This document shows positions 33,504-45,147 of a stretch of 64,000 nt of DNA, piece by piece. Position 1 is the first letter of the stretch; each line of letters starts with the position of its first letter. This stretch comes from Sanguinoderma infundibulare. Its lineage: Eukaryota > Basidiomycota > Agaricomycetes > Polyporales > Polyporaceae. A program made the position numbers and the translations under genes. The notes beneath the pieces are model-generated. The model did no database searches. It had not been told where the DNA came from and saw only the letters and a list, made by a program, of their open reading frames with translations. Location of the stretch: positions 2,666,001 to 2,730,000 of the forward strand of contig JAVLRN010000005.1 of the NCBI GenBank assembly GCA_032821775.1, written 5' to 3'.

Positions 33504-36082
33504 GGCGGGGGACGTGGAAAGTATGATACAACAGAGAGGTGTAACGATACAGTTGGCGGTGGTTGGAACAAGGTCGTGGGGTCGTGAGTGAACGTGGACC
33601 GAGTGGAAATCCGGACCGCAAGACGCGAGGACGCGAGAGGCGAAGGGGACAAGGCAAGAGGAAACGGTGAGTAGAGAAAGGAGGAGTTTATAGGAAGCGA
33701 AAACGAACCAAGGACGGATCTGGCCAAGGAGTTTGATCGTGGCCGGGGGCGGCTTTGTGCGCAGGCCTCGGCAACTGGAAAGGAAAGCGATCAGGGACGG
33801 AGCGGAGGGATTGATGGATAACACGGAAGGGGAAGAATCGATCAATCCTATTGTGGGCTAGAAAGAGCGAAGGGGGAGGCGGGGAGTCATAGGGGATTGT
33901 CCGCCGAAAAAGGCAATGGTATGGGGACGGGGCGAGAGTGGCATGACGGGGACATGCGGAGCAAAAGATGGCGAAAACAGATTGTCCAGCCATGATTTTA
34001 ACGCTTTAGCAGATGGCATGGACCTCGTTACGTTTCCCTCGCAACGCGAGGCGCAGCCCAAGAGCAAAAGGTTCCGGTGCGAAGCGCGGTGACGGACGCA
34101 TTGCTAACGGGGGTACGATCTTAACAGGAAGTACGTACGGTGACTGCCCGTGCTTGAGAGCTAACAAGGCTAGGTCACAAGCGTCGAAAGCGACAGGCAG
34201 TCCGGGGAGGGACTGATGTGCTGTCTGGCGTCCCAAAGCGCTGCCCGCTGTCGGGTGGGAGGAATGAAGAAGGGGACAAAGGAAGGTAAGCGAGGCGGGT
34301 GGACAGACCTTGAAAGGAAGGAGTGTGAGACGGAGGAGGCCGCGCCTTAAAAGAGGGCGAGAATGGTCAGCAGAGGAGCCTGAGGTCCGGACGACAAAGC
34401 GAAGGGCTGAAGCCTGCAGGATTCTCACGAGAACTGAACAGGGATGTCGGGCCAAACAGATCTGTAGACGTTTGTGGGACCACACCTCCCGGGCGCTGGG
34501 GGTCTTCCGGGTGTGTTGGCGGCCGAGAAAAGGGGGGAAGAAGGCAAAGAGTGCTGGGAGGAGGCGTCGCACGGAGGAGTGGGCGAGATATGTCGCAGTG
34601 AGGGCTCTGCTCTGCTGGGTGCGCTGCCCGTGTGCACGTCTTGTCCCCCGCCTTTGTTTGCGCGTTATTTGGCCCATGTTCGTATCCTGACGTAAGCCCC
34701 CTTATTGTCCCCGCGTCCGTGACCGCGTCCAGGTTCAGGGCAGGCCAATCCGCGTCTCCTCGGCGCTCGCACGGGTCCAACTGGGGCTGCAACATGCTCC
34801 CTGTCCGCGCTCCCTCCACCGCCCTACGCCTGTTCCTGCCGAGAAATGTTGGCGACGTCGAGCATATGACAGAACGCAAAATGTACAAGCCATGCGCATC
34901 CCCTCTCCGAACATGACACCGTAAAAGATGAACTGCAGGGTCCTAGTGGGAGCGCTTGCATCATCGCGTCTGAACAGCCCACTTACACACGGATAGCAAT
35001 CATACAGTCCGCATGAACTTCCACAGAGTCTTCATCGTCCTTTCTCGCGACCTTCCCCGGCCAAAATCCGACTCCCCGACCGCAGTCTTCCCCCGAGACC
35101 AAGCCCACTCGGACATGTCTTGGACCCTGGCCACGAGGTAGTGGTAGTCCTTCCTAAATCGATTTCCTCCCACCCTTGTCTCCTTCACGTAATTTACCCG
35201 TACTCTAATACGACACCGTCCTTCGCGCCCTCAACGTCGATCCTCTCTCAGAGTCCCTCCTCGTCTATAGCTATAGTGCTTCAGCAACTCATGGTCCAAG
35301 CCTAACGACCACCAACTCTTCCGCCGCGCGTGCCTCAATGACGACCCCAAGTCACCCGCCTCTCCAGCTCCATTACTGACTCATCCGTGGCGTCTTCATT
35401 CCTGGCGGAGACCCCTCCATCTCCGACCTTGGCGACAATCCGGAGTTGCGTCGGATTCTCTGTCACTTTCACCATGCGCCCAAAGCAACCGGTTCGTCAT
35501 TCTCCCGAATCCAAACGCTCAAATGAAAACTCAAACGCCATTCGTCCCACGTACGCAGCCATCATTTGCCATCGCCCACACGCTCTCTCAACAAACTTCG
35601 CACCCGGTTCGCCTAGTTTGGCATGCAAGCCGTACGCATAGCTTACCTCGTGCCGAATAGAAGCTCGTCGAGGTTATGAAAGCGGGTACCGTTTCCAAAA
35701 ACGTTGATTATTCTCTTGGGCAGAAGGGCGCCGAAGTGATCACGAGCATTGACAAAAAATGGAAGGCTTGACCGTCGACCGCCAAGTGGCGCACACCAAG
35801 TCTGCCAACGCGCCCGACACCCAGATGCTCACTTGACACTAAGCCGTTTCTTCAGATGCCACATAATCCGTAGCAATAACCCATGCACGTCGCTCTACGC
35901 TTACTTGCACCAGCTTGCAGCAAAGACGTCGCTGGCTGTTCAACCATCGTCTTAATTGGCATCTATCGGTGTTGGTGGTATGCTAGCTACAAATTGGCTT
36001 CTATGCCTTCTTCTTCCGGATTTGCGGTGGTATTCCTACAGCTTCCTTGCCATTCATGCATCCCAGCCTGTTCCACGCAGAA
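33504..36082. other. 2.6-kb intergenic region upstream of CDC25, no gene recognised
   Basis: It contains the 5' region of CDC25 (minus) and the 3' side of the esterase gene (minus). Many short frames exist on both strands, but none shows a domain, conserved splice pattern or strong start. A large regulatory region for a cell-cycle gene is plausible. Confidence 0.45.
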
Positions 36083-37172
36083 CTACGACTCGAACGCGTT
36101 GCGCTTCTTCGTTATCTCCCTGTAGTGCGGCAGATCGGCACAAATCTCGTCGAAACTACAAATTCGGTCAGCGATCCCCCGCTACTACATGTCGCGGTCA
36201 GAACACGGCACTCACGGAGCAAACACAAAGCGTAGGCTGTCGTGATGATACTCCGGGTACTTCTCCGCGATCGTCTTCGTGAGTTCCTCGAAAACAATCT
36301 GCTCTCGCATCAGCACTATCCTCATACCTACTTCCAGGTGCGAAGTTCAAAAAGCGAAACTTACCGCGTATCCCTCCCCGTTCAAATGCAGCCCATCCGT
36401 CAAATACTTCTTCAGCTCCCCCTCCACCTTCCCCGCCCCCTCCCAAAACTTGGTCCACACATCCACAACCGCAACCCCCTCCCGCTTACCAACCTCCTTT
36501 GCCGCTTGCGCATACGTCCTCGTCACCTCAAAGTCCCGATCGAGCTCCTGCGGTGGGTCCTTGCTCGCCTGCCGCACAGCCCACTGGAGCGTGTTCACCG
36601 GCGGGGGCGTCAACAACACCACCCTTGTCTCGGCCGAGTACCGGGCCGACTCGGGCGACGAGACCATGCGGATGAGCGTGGACAGGTTCGCCTTGTAGCG
36701 CTCGAGCGGGACGTGTTGCGCCTTGGGCGGGATCGCGGCGTCGTTGGCCCCGAACCAGATCACGAGCAGGCGGATCTTGGAGACGTGCTGCTGCTCGTGC
36801 TGGGTCGCGAAGAGCTGCAAGGGCGAACGGGCGGACATGTCAACGACTATCAATCGGCACGGCGACGGTCGACCAGTCGTCACAGTTCCAACTTCCAACG
36901 TTGAGATGGAGCACGCACCTGTTCGAAAACGGGGATGATCCAGTCCGTGTTGTAGCCGCTGTACCCGCGGTTGAGAACATCCATCTTCCTATTGTACACA
37001 TCTACAGGCCGCGCAGCAGGTCAAAACTGATCTCTCGTTCTGACCAGCAGCATATATGCGACCTGGCCGGGGACGTACGAGCTAGTCGTGCAGCGAACCC
37101 ATCGAACTCGTACCCTCCCTGGGTGATCGAGTCTCCGAGGAGCATAATCGCGTCCTGAACGTAGGCAGCCAT
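36083..37172 (-). CDS. IAH1: SGNH/GDSL esterase, isoamyl acetate-hydrolysing type
   Basis: The model is complement(join(36083..36155,36216..36298,36365..36814,36919..37001,37079..37172)), 260 residues, close to the family length (about 240-260). The enzyme hydrolyses short acetate esters in the cytosol. Block I is MLLGDSITQGG with the nucleophile Ser, block II is RGYSGYNTDWI, block III is WFGANDA (oxyanion Asn), and block V is DGLHLNGEGY with the catalytic Asp and His. The C-terminal PFDEICAD matches the family. No signal peptide is seen, so it is probably intracellular. The first exon starts MAAYVQDA and the upstream in-frame residues look untranslated. Confidence 0.92.
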
Positions 37173-37563
37173 GGCTTTCTGAGACTGCTGGTCAGGTGCG
37201 AGTGGATGGCAGGTGGGGGTCAAGCTCAAGACGCGATAAGTGCCACGATCTGGGGCACAACATCCGCCGGCCCGATGTCCCGGTCCGAGGAGGAGAGGCG
37301 CTTAATCGTTCGTGCTCCCTTTCGGCGGGGCTTCCAAGTCATCACCGCCAGTACCGCTTTTTCTCTTCATCCTCTCCAACCTCCTTGCCTTTTCTCGTCA
37401 TACGCAAGCTAGAATGGCCGATGCTACCATCGTTCCCGTTTCCACGCGTTGTGTCTATAACATGATCCATTGGCTCTCTGGATGATACTACAAGTTACAC
37501 CCCAGACAAAGTCGCGTATGGTAGTTTTGGTTTGTTGTATCTCGCAGAAATGTCGTTGGGCAA
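37173..37563. other. intergenic, esterase promoter side
   Basis: A 391-bp stretch between the esterase start and the end of the small serine-rich frame. No further gene is seen. Confidence 0.4.
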
Positions 37564-37701
37564 CTACAAGGAGGCGTAGGAGGACTCTGGGGAGGGTGGA
37601 GGGATGACAATCGAGTCGGACTCGGAGGAACCGGCATCTACATTTGGCTCAGTGGAAGTCGAACTAGAGGGGGATGTAGATGATGATGGTGATGCAGACA
37701 T
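37564..37701 (-). CDS. small serine-rich open reading frame, 45 residues
   Basis: The frame begins in an excellent start context (GCCACCATGT) and encodes a Ser/Thr/Pro/Glu-rich peptide (MSASPSSSTSPSSSTSTEPN, later SIVIPPPSPESS). On the same strand an A/T-rich TATA-like stretch (plus coordinates about 37735-37750) lies upstream. No known motif. It could be a real small protein, the first exon of something longer, or chance. It lies between two minus-strand genes with room for its own promoter. Confidence 0.35.
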   Translation of the reverse strand: MSASPSSSTSPSSSTSTEPNVDAGSSESDSIVIPPPSPESSYASL

Positions 37702-37912
37702 GGTGGCAAAGTGTCGGACAGGCAGACAACCATGCACATTATATTTGTATACGCGCGAGAGACGGTGACGTAGGGATGCAGTTAAAGCAGGATATGGAAT
37801 TCCGCCCCCAACGCGCCAAGTCGAGCACTCGGAGCTGCGGCAAAAGTATGAGCGTTGTTACATCACGTTGGCCTGCAGAATGAAGCAGCGTATTTTACAG
37901 GTTCTTCTTCTC

Positions 37913-39757
37913 TCATACATCTGCGCCTACCGGGGACACCTCTGGAACGGCGTAGGTCTCGATAACCTTTTTGACGAGCTCCACATCCGCGCCCTCAACG
38001 TCGATCACCCTGCGCTCGCGCTCAAGCAGACCTTTGAACTCCTTCGGGAGCACGTCGCGCTCGAAATTGAACGACGGCGACTTGTTCAGGGCGCGCGTTA
38101 CTGCTTCAGAGAACTTGGCGGGGTGCGCAGTCGACAGCACAATCTGGTGGACATGGCGGGAGCTGACACTGCAGTCAGCGACATTCACGACAGGACATAT
38201 CACCAAAATCCACTTACTTGCCGGGCGCGACCGCACGCGCAACGTGGAGCCCGACAGCAGTGTGTGGGTCCGCGATGTACTTCACCGATTCGAAGTAGTA
38301 CCCGATCGTCGCGAGCGTCTGCTCATCAGATACCCTCTCCGCGAAGAAGCCGGCCCTCGCGCGTTCGACGACCTCCGTCGGTACCTGCACCCGCCCGTCG
38401 CTCTTCACCTTCCCCATCCACTCCGCGACCGCTGTGCTCGCATTCCTCCTCCTCTCTACGTCATCCGCGCCCTCCGCGGTGTCGTATGCGAGGTACCAGA
38501 GCAGCCGCTCAAAGTTGCTCGACACGAGGATGTCCATGGCGGGACTAAGCGTCTCTTTCACCCCGCTCGCGTCCTCCGCCTGCTTCCCATCCGATGCGCC
38601 AGCCGCCGGTGCCGTTTCGCCGGCGGGCGTCGTTGCGCGAGACGAGTCGACTTTCTCGTACGCACCGTTCGTCCAGAATCGAGCAAGGATGTCGTTCGCG
38701 TTAGTGGCGACGCCCAGGCGCCCTATGGGTAAGCCCATGCGCTTCGCGTAGTAGCCCGCGAGGATGTCGCCGAAGTTTCCAGTGGGGACAACGTACTGGA
38801 TCTCGAGCGCGGGGTCCGAAACTTGCCGCTTGATGTGGAAGTAGGAGAGGAAGTAGTAGACGGTCTGCGCGAGGATGCGCGCCCAGTTAATCGAATTGAC
38901 TGCACCGAGTCTGTGAGCAGCGTTGAATTCCCGATCGCCGAAGAGCGCCTTGACGATGTCCTGCACATATGCAAGCCATGGACGAACGGTTGAGCGGAGG
39001 TAAATTGCATAGAGGGGAGACGCACCTGACAGTCATCGAATGTACCTTTGACAGCAAGGTTGTGCACGTTCGAGTCGGTGACGGTCGTCATTTGTGCTTC
39101 TTGGATGGGAGAGACGCGGCCTTTCGGATGCAGGATGAATATGGAGACGTTCGCCTTATTCCGGAGACCGTATATCGCGGCACTTTCGGTGGGAAGCTTG
39201 AGTGAATGCGAAAGCAATGGATCAAAAGACGACCTCACCTTCCAGTGTCTCCGCTCGTCGCGCCCACGACCGTCAACTTCTCTGGCTTCTCATCCGGAGA
39301 CCTGCGCTGGTTCCTCCTCTTCAGGAAAAACTCGAATAGGTTTCCAAGCAGTTGAAGCGCGACATCCTTGAACGCAAAGGTAGGGCCATGGAAAAGCTCG
39401 AGGACGTAGGTTGTGTCGGTGAGCTTCTTCAGCGGGGTGATCTCCGGATGGCGGAAGGTGCTGTAAGATTTTTCGACAAGCTGCCGCAACTCAGTCCTGG
39501 AGATCTCGTCAGGAGTGATATAGAGTGACAAGACTTCAACGGAAAGCTGGATGAAGGAGTAGTCCTTCCACGCTGTTTGCCAATCCGCAGGTAGAGATGG
39601 GATGGTTTCGGGGATGTAGAGGCCGCCGTCCGGGGCAAGACCAGTGAGGACGGTCTGGGGATACGTCGTTGAGAAGCAGAAAATATTTCGTCAAGAAACA
39701 ATCGACCTCTTCAAAAGACAGGAGTTGGCCTGTGCTGCGAGTGGAGAAGTACTTCAT
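37913..39757 (-). CDS. THR4: threonine synthase
   Basis: The model is complement(join(37913..38162,38218..38960,39026..39182,39239..39654,39707..39757)), 538 residues, near the fungal norm of about 510-530. The PLP enzyme converts O-phosphohomoserine to threonine, the last step of threonine synthesis. The N-terminus MKYFSTRSTG is typical. The PLP-binding lysine lies in FHGPTFAFKDVALQLLGN, followed by VGATSGDTGSAAIYG, FILHPKGRVSPIQEAQMTTV, the phosphate-binding region VVPTGNFGDILAGYYAKRMG and the C-terminal VLSTAHPAKF. An Ala/Ser/Glu-rich insert near 38570-38640 (TPAGETAPAAGASDGKQ) accounts for the extra length. Exon 4 to 5 joins at CAA/GTAAGT and TGTCAG. Confidence 0.95.
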
Positions 39758-40118
39758 CGTCGTCGTCCTGGTTGAGCTCAACGTCCTTGACTCTCCCTTG
39801 ACTCCACCCCACACCGCACGTGGGACACAGCGCCTATGTTACCAATTCGGGAACACAGTCTTATACGCTCTTACTCACTTCATCGCAAAACGTTCTTCCT
39901 CGACTGTACAACGACTAGGGAAGATGTTCATGTTGACTAGTACAAGAGACACAGGTGGTAGCCACAACGGTCATGCAGCCCAACATCGGCTCAGAACAAG
40001 TACAGTAACTGGCCTGAGTACGTGTCCCTGACGAATCCCCTACCAAGTGGTTCCTGATACACCAAGCCTAACCACTACAGATAGCATATCACCATTCTAC
40101 ATACTCCTCATCAACAAG
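39758..40118. other. intergenic, no gene recognised
   Basis: 361 bp holding the threonine synthase promoter side and the 3' end of the repeat-family gene. Nothing else is seen. Confidence 0.4.
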
Positions 40119-40763
40119 CTAGACGACGTTAGGCTCGTCAGCGACTTCGGCAACCTTGTACCAAAAAGGTCGCCCGTCGGCCGCAACCTCAGCTGCGACG
40201 GAGAAGGCGACCATGTACGTCTCGATGCTCAAGAAGCCAATGGCTGCGAGGAGCTGTATAGCGTCCTGCGGCTGCACGCTAGCTTCATCGTCGACCTCGC
40301 CCGTTGCCGAGAGCTCGTCGACGAGGTAGTAAGCCCTGTCATCACCGAGTACGAAGCCGGGGTCAACGGGGAGAGTGGTGTCTGCATCGGGATGCTCTTC
40401 GTCCGTGTCCGCATCGTAGAGCTCTTCGAACGTCATCGTATCGACCTCGTCGTCCTCCGGGATCGCGTAGAGGGCTCTTCCGGCACCCACAGAGACAACG
40501 ACACCATGAGAAGCGGGTTGACGAACGACAGGAGAAGCGACGGACGGAGGAGCGTGATTCGCGGAGGAGAAGAGTTCCCGCTCGACCTCTTCAGCCCAGT
40601 CGAGGCGACCGGACACCAGATAGGGTGACGGGACGTCACCGACGCTGTCACCTACGGATGTTGTTCGGTACCTACGCAGCCTAGAATAACGCCTTGAGAG
40701 AAACCACTCACGAATATGTTGCAGGTCCTCCCGAGCGTTCTCTTCGGCGAGGGGCATGGCCAT
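40119..40763 (-). CDS. single-motif member of a new DWAE-repeat protein family
   Basis: The model is complement(join(40119..40651,40712..40763)) from the first ATG; the 60-nt intron is in phase, so retention is also open. The same frame runs upstream to about 40850 and there matches the N-terminus of the gene at 53182 (STSFNTPFFIR versus STPFGTPFFTR), but at the position of that gene's ATG the codon is ACA. A non-AUG start, an upstream exon or a lost start is therefore possible. Shared features: one SGRLDWAEEVERELFSS motif, then ALYAIPED, an acidic stretch and a C-terminal block IGFLSIETY...GRPFWY. The shared intron has the same position and phase. Function unknown; no membrane span or signal peptide is seen. 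Confidence 0.65.
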   Translation of the reverse strand: MAMPLAEENAREDLQHIREWFLSRRYSRLRRYRTTSVGDSVGDVPSPYLVSGRLDWAEEVERELFSSANHAPPSVASPVVRQPASHGVVVSVGAGRALYAIPEDDEVDTMTFEELYDADTDEEHPDADTTLPVDPGFVLGDDRAYYLVDELSATGEVDDEASVQPQDAIQLLAAIGFLSIETYMVAFSVAAEVAADGRPFWYKVAEVADEPNVV

Positions 40764-41421
40764 TGGAAGCTTGCTGCCGAACTGGCTGACGCGGATGAAG
40801 AAAGGAGTGTTGAAGGACGTCGACCGGGACGTTGGCCTTTTGGCAGATGTAACAAGTGTGCTGAAGGACGGACAAGCTGCTGCACAGCAGCAGCAATGTC
40901 TAGCAGATGTGAAGCGATTGCAAGTCGTAGTAAGCTAGTGAGAAGTGAAGAGGGATCTAGCGCAAACCCTCGGCTGACGAATGATGGGCTCGTTCAGAAT
41001 GGTGCGTAAGCCCTATGTCTTCATATGTCATCGGTCGAATCGCTGAAACAAGAGACAAATGACACACCAGATGCTCCAAAATCGAGGAAATGCAACGAGA
41101 CCAGCCGTCCACGCTGGTCTCGTTAAGTCTTCTCTTGTGATTCGGTTCATTGGGCGACTTGGAAACCATATGTTTCGGATGGCCGACGTTTCGTGATTAC
41201 CTTTGCCCTTGGCACCGAAAGCCCGTATTAATGACAACCGAGCAGTTCTGACTCCCTTCTATGCGGTGTGAAGTCAGCCCTAAGCAGCTTGGCGAATGCC
41301 TTTCGCTACAAATATTGCTGTCGCAGACCTCTTCGCGCACAACAAGCTGTACAACGTACGCGACATGGGACTTGATCGTGTTTCGTCTTGGGCGGAATAG
41401 ATAAGATGATAGATATCGAAA
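40764..41421. other. intergenic plus unannotated 5' coding extension of the preceding family gene
   Basis: 40764-40850 is probably coding on the minus strand (see the family gene). The rest, to the Sen34 stop, shows no recognised gene. Confidence 0.4.
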
Positions 41422-42542
41422 TCAACCAAAGCCAGCCCACTCGACCGAGAAATACGTAACCCGTTGCTCGTCCTCGTCCCACTCGCAGAACAGATGCGAC
41501 TTCTTGGTGGCGGTCCCAAGCCGTCCGTGAGCGACGATTTCCATCGGCATCACCGGCGCCTTCGGTGACTCGATGACCGTCGCAACAAAATGCGAGTGGT
41601 ATCGCAATGGATCACCTGAGAAGAGGTTATCAGTCTCGGATCGGCAACCCAGCAAGTTGGGGCGTACCGGGATAGACCAAGAAGTCACCGCCGAACTTGA
41701 TGCCACCGCCCATAAAGTTCCCCTTCTCCCAAAGGTCTTGGAAAACGCGGCATTTTGCGCGCTCATACGGCGTGGTCGGATACGTCCAAACTCCCGCCTC
41801 ACGAGCCGCCCCCAAAGTCGAGTACGAAGATGCGTCAGGAGCGTACCACCCTAGCTCCGAAGAGCGTGCGGGGATCGTCACGTTGAATGTTTGCGCGGGA
41901 GCCTTGCTCGGAGTCGCCGGCCTCTCCTCAGTCAGCACAACGGTAGGCGAGGGTGGGGCGACCTCGTCGGCAGGAAGCCCCTCAGCGAGAGCCTTGGCGC
42001 GAGCAGCCGCTGCCCTCTTCGCCTCCCGTTCCTTGCGTTTGCGAACTGCCTCCTCGGAGGTAGACAGCTTCGCCGCTTTCTCTGAGGACTTCTCTGCCTC
42101 TGCTGCGGCGAGTTGTTGCTGGGCAGAGACCTCTCTTTCAGTGTTCCACTTCGCTAGAGCATCGGCAGAAAGGGATATGTGGGCGTTGAGGTCGTCGACC
42201 AGAACTGCACGCTCTGGTGCGAACATAAGGAAATACGAATGAAAGTTATGTATGAAAGAACACATACGCTTCTCCATCAGTAGGACAACCTCTTCAGGCA
42301 GCAGCACCAGCGGGACTCCGAGGAAGACATTTTGTTGCGAAAGATGCGGTAGCGTTCCGGCCAAGACGCCACAAACATGGTGTTGGGCGCGCAAGGTGGC
42401 GATATCTATCCTTCTCTCTCTAGATTAGCTATTTTGACAGTGCATGCGATGGGGAAAACGTACCTTCTACATCCCACACGTATGCCTTTTGGTTAGAGAC
42501 CCTCAATAGGACCTTGCCCTCGAGGTTGGAGTCAGAGGCCAT
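41422..42542 (-). CDS. SEN34: tRNA-splicing endonuclease catalytic subunit Sen34
   Basis: The model is complement(join(41422..41615,41668..42213,42268..42405,42464..42542)), 318 residues (human about 310). With Sen2, Sen15 and Sen54 it cuts introns from pre-tRNA. The N-terminal domain reads LRAQHHVCGVLAGTLPHL and FLGVPLVLLPEEVVLLMEK; a charged coiled linker follows (EKAAKLSTSEEAVRKRKERE). The nuclease core has the expected Tyr-His-Lys site: FLVYPGDPLRYHSHFVATV supplies Tyr and His, and TATKKSHLFCEW the Lys. The end TYFSVEWAGFG is family-typical. The gene shares its upstream region with the divergent TFIIB-like gene. Confidence 0.92.
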
Positions 42543-42701
42543 GATTGCATTCAAGCGCCCGTCGCCGTTCCAGATTAGGCGCGTCAGGATCCGTCACAGT
42601 CAGCGCCCACAAGCTGTTTGACTCTCGACCACCACCACCAGCTCACCATCTCTGTTGTACAACTTCTCTGTCACAAGAAAGGCTATCTGTAGCCTGAGGG
42701 G
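42543..42701. promoter_or_regulatory. 159-bp divergent promoter region between Sen34 and the TFIIB-like gene
   Basis: The start codons of two oppositely oriented genes are separated by only 159 bp, which must contain both promoters or 5' UTRs. Both genes concern RNA polymerase III products if the TFIIB-like protein is a Brf1, so co-regulation is plausible. No clear TATA box is seen. Confidence 0.6.
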
Positions 42702-44838
42702 ATGAGCGGGAGATGTGAGGAGTGCGGCGCATCTACAGTATGGGACCCAGACGTCGGCTCTGCCATATGCCTCCAGTGTGGTACCCTCGCAGACCCGACC
42801 CAGAGCGTCCTCGCCTCGCATCTCGAGAATACTGACGTCTCCGGTCGGGAATTTGCGCCATGGGCCAACGTTCCAGGGGGGAGCACGTTGCGAGGGAGGA
42901 ATGGTTGGGCACTGTCTGGCCAAGGGAAGGAGGCGCGGGATCGCAAGAACACAGTACGTGGTCCTTCATTCTGCCGGGTTGGACGCGGGGTCTTACTTTC
43001 TTGCTTGTCAGGTCGCTATGCACGAGTTTATACGGACGCTCTCCTCGCGTCTGTCGAATCCCGGATTAACCCTACGCGCACAAGGCATATTCGACCAGGC
43101 CATGCGCCTCGGACAACACCGCTGGGGCCGCAAAGCGAAGCTAACCGCAGGAGCTGCACTTGCCATTGCCCTACGCGAGTCGCACAAGAGCGATTCCATC
43201 CGTGACATTGCAGTAAGTCTCTTGATTACAATTGCCGCTATCACTGGGTGTCTCAGCTGTTTCAGGATGCTTGAGCATGTGTTGACGTGCTGCTGTGCCT
43301 CCCAGTACCTTCTCGACGAACCGCCTGTCGCCATCTCACGCACGTTTAGCAAGGTCGTAGCGTTGCTCCAACTCAGCCTGTCGACCACGGACCCGGCTGT
43401 CCACCTGCCCACACTCCAAGCGCACTTGGTGTCCTTGCTCGATGGCTCGAAGAACGGCGGTGGTGTTGCATTATCGGCCCAGCATGTAAAGGTGCTTTTC
43501 CCTCTCATCTCGCGCCTTCCCAGTATCACGCATACCGCAACAGAACTCGGAGGACTCCTCGCGCGCACTCATGCGTTTGTCCATCTCCCGACGCCTCCTA
43601 CAGCCTGTGCGCTATTCATGCTTGCCCTGGAAGCCGAACTCTCATCTTCTCTGCGGAACGCCGGGGATTTTGCAGCGGTTCTCGGTGCGCGACTGGGCGC
43701 GGGTAAGAGCGCAGTAATGCAGCGATACAAACAGATATATGATCTAGTCGAGAAATGGATCCGGGAAGTTCCCTGGCTGGACGCCCACGAGCGCAAAAAG
43801 GCCAAGGGCAGGGAAGGTGGAGGCCGTTCGAAGGTTGCCAAGCGGGTCGTCGTCTCCCAAGGGCTCAAGGACGTCGTGCGGTTCCAGGAGGAGATATGGC
43901 GGAAACGAGTCGAGCACAATGGCCGACCCCTCGTCCAGCTCGAGGTAGACGAGAAGGACGGGGCCATGTGCGGAGGCGAGTGGGATAGCAGCGAAGCCGA
44001 TAGCAGGTCTTCCCGCGCGACGTCGGTCTCTGTTGTCGGCGAGGCCCACGACCCTCCTCGAAAGAAGGCCAAGACGCGACAGGCGAAGAGCGTTGTTGAT
44101 GCTTCGCACTTCCTGCTCAATCCGCTTGGGACAGCGGCAAATGCGGCTTCCCCCTCCTCTCCATGTCCGGCCTCGGCGACAGGCCCGCCAGATCTGCTCA
44201 CCCACCTTCTTACGGCAGACGTGTCTTCGCTCCCCCAAGCGTTCGTCCATGCGCCGAGCCGTCTGCAGCTGCTTGCGTCCGCGCGGGGAGGGACGGACGA
44301 GGATATCGCCGACGAGGAGCTGTTTGGGGAGAACGAGCTCGAGGGGCTGATGCGAACTGCAGAGGAGGCCGAAGCTGTTCGGATCGCCATGGGATGGAAC
44401 ATGGAGGGTGATAGGGACGAGAGGGACGCGGACAGGAACTCTGTTTTGGAGAAGCTGGCGGGTCAGGGGAAGAAGCGGAAGAGAAAGTCGCTAGAGGACG
44501 ATGGTCTGGACGCAGGCGGTGGGTCTCAGCCACGAGGCTCGAAGAAGATCAACATGGAGGCGTTGGCTCGGCTGCTAAACCCTGCTGCGGACCTGGACCT
44601 GGGCGAAGACGTGGTGGACGGTTACTCTCAGGTGGGCATTCACGAAGGAGATGGAGAGGAAGAGGAAGGCGACGATAAGGAAGAGGAAGACGACGATGAG
44701 GAAGAGGAAGCTTACGGCGACGGCTACCACGAGGTTTCAAACCTTGGGTACGAGGCAGCTGACGAAGAAGTCGTCGAAGAGTGGCGACCTTTGTCACCTG
44801 GAGGGGGAGGGAAATCGGAGGACTGGTTTGATTTTTGA
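42702..44838 (+). CDS. TFIIB-family transcription factor, Brf1-like but divergent
   Basis: The model is join(42702..42953,43012..43212,43306..44838), 661 residues. The N-terminal zinc ribbon has Cys 5, 8, 23 and 26 (RCEECG then ICLQCG). Two cyclin-box-like repeats follow (RWGRKAKLTAGAALAIALRE then YLLDEPPVAISRTFSKVVAL; a second around residues 190-300). The long C-terminal half is acidic and basic by turns and includes DEDIADEELFGENELEGLM, reminiscent of the TBP-binding block of Brf1, and ends with an Asp/Glu run. TFIIB relatives place TBP and polymerase at promoters in the nucleus. The overall architecture fits the TFIIIB subunit Brf1, but the ribbon and cyclin boxes are unusually divergent, so Rrn7/TAF1B-like or another paralogue cannot be excluded. 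Confidence 0.75.
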
Positions 44839-45147
44839 TACGACATGATGTCGATCTCAAGGACGGTGGTTTCTACTCGTAATCGTGCCCACTTGCATAC
44901 CCTAATACGTATTGTACATCTTAGCGCCTCGTGGAGTTCCAGTGCGTGCTGTCATCCCAGATTGCCCTGGTATTCGATGTCTGCATGGCGACCAGACGTC
45001 ATGGACGAGGTAAAAGGCACAGACAAGGCATTGCGGCCTTGATCCGCACACACGTTTGCCGGCCTCTCGAGCCTGGCCTGGTCTGGATCGGCGGGAGAGG
45101 AGGGAGCGACAAGGATCGATGGCGGCGATGAGCGCAGCAGCAGGCAA

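Noticed and set aside
33504..33845. Upstream extension of CDC25 by 114 codons
   Set aside because: Residues are hydrophobic and cysteine-rich, unlike the rest. The internal start MPAKIGRPLF has a more typical beginning.
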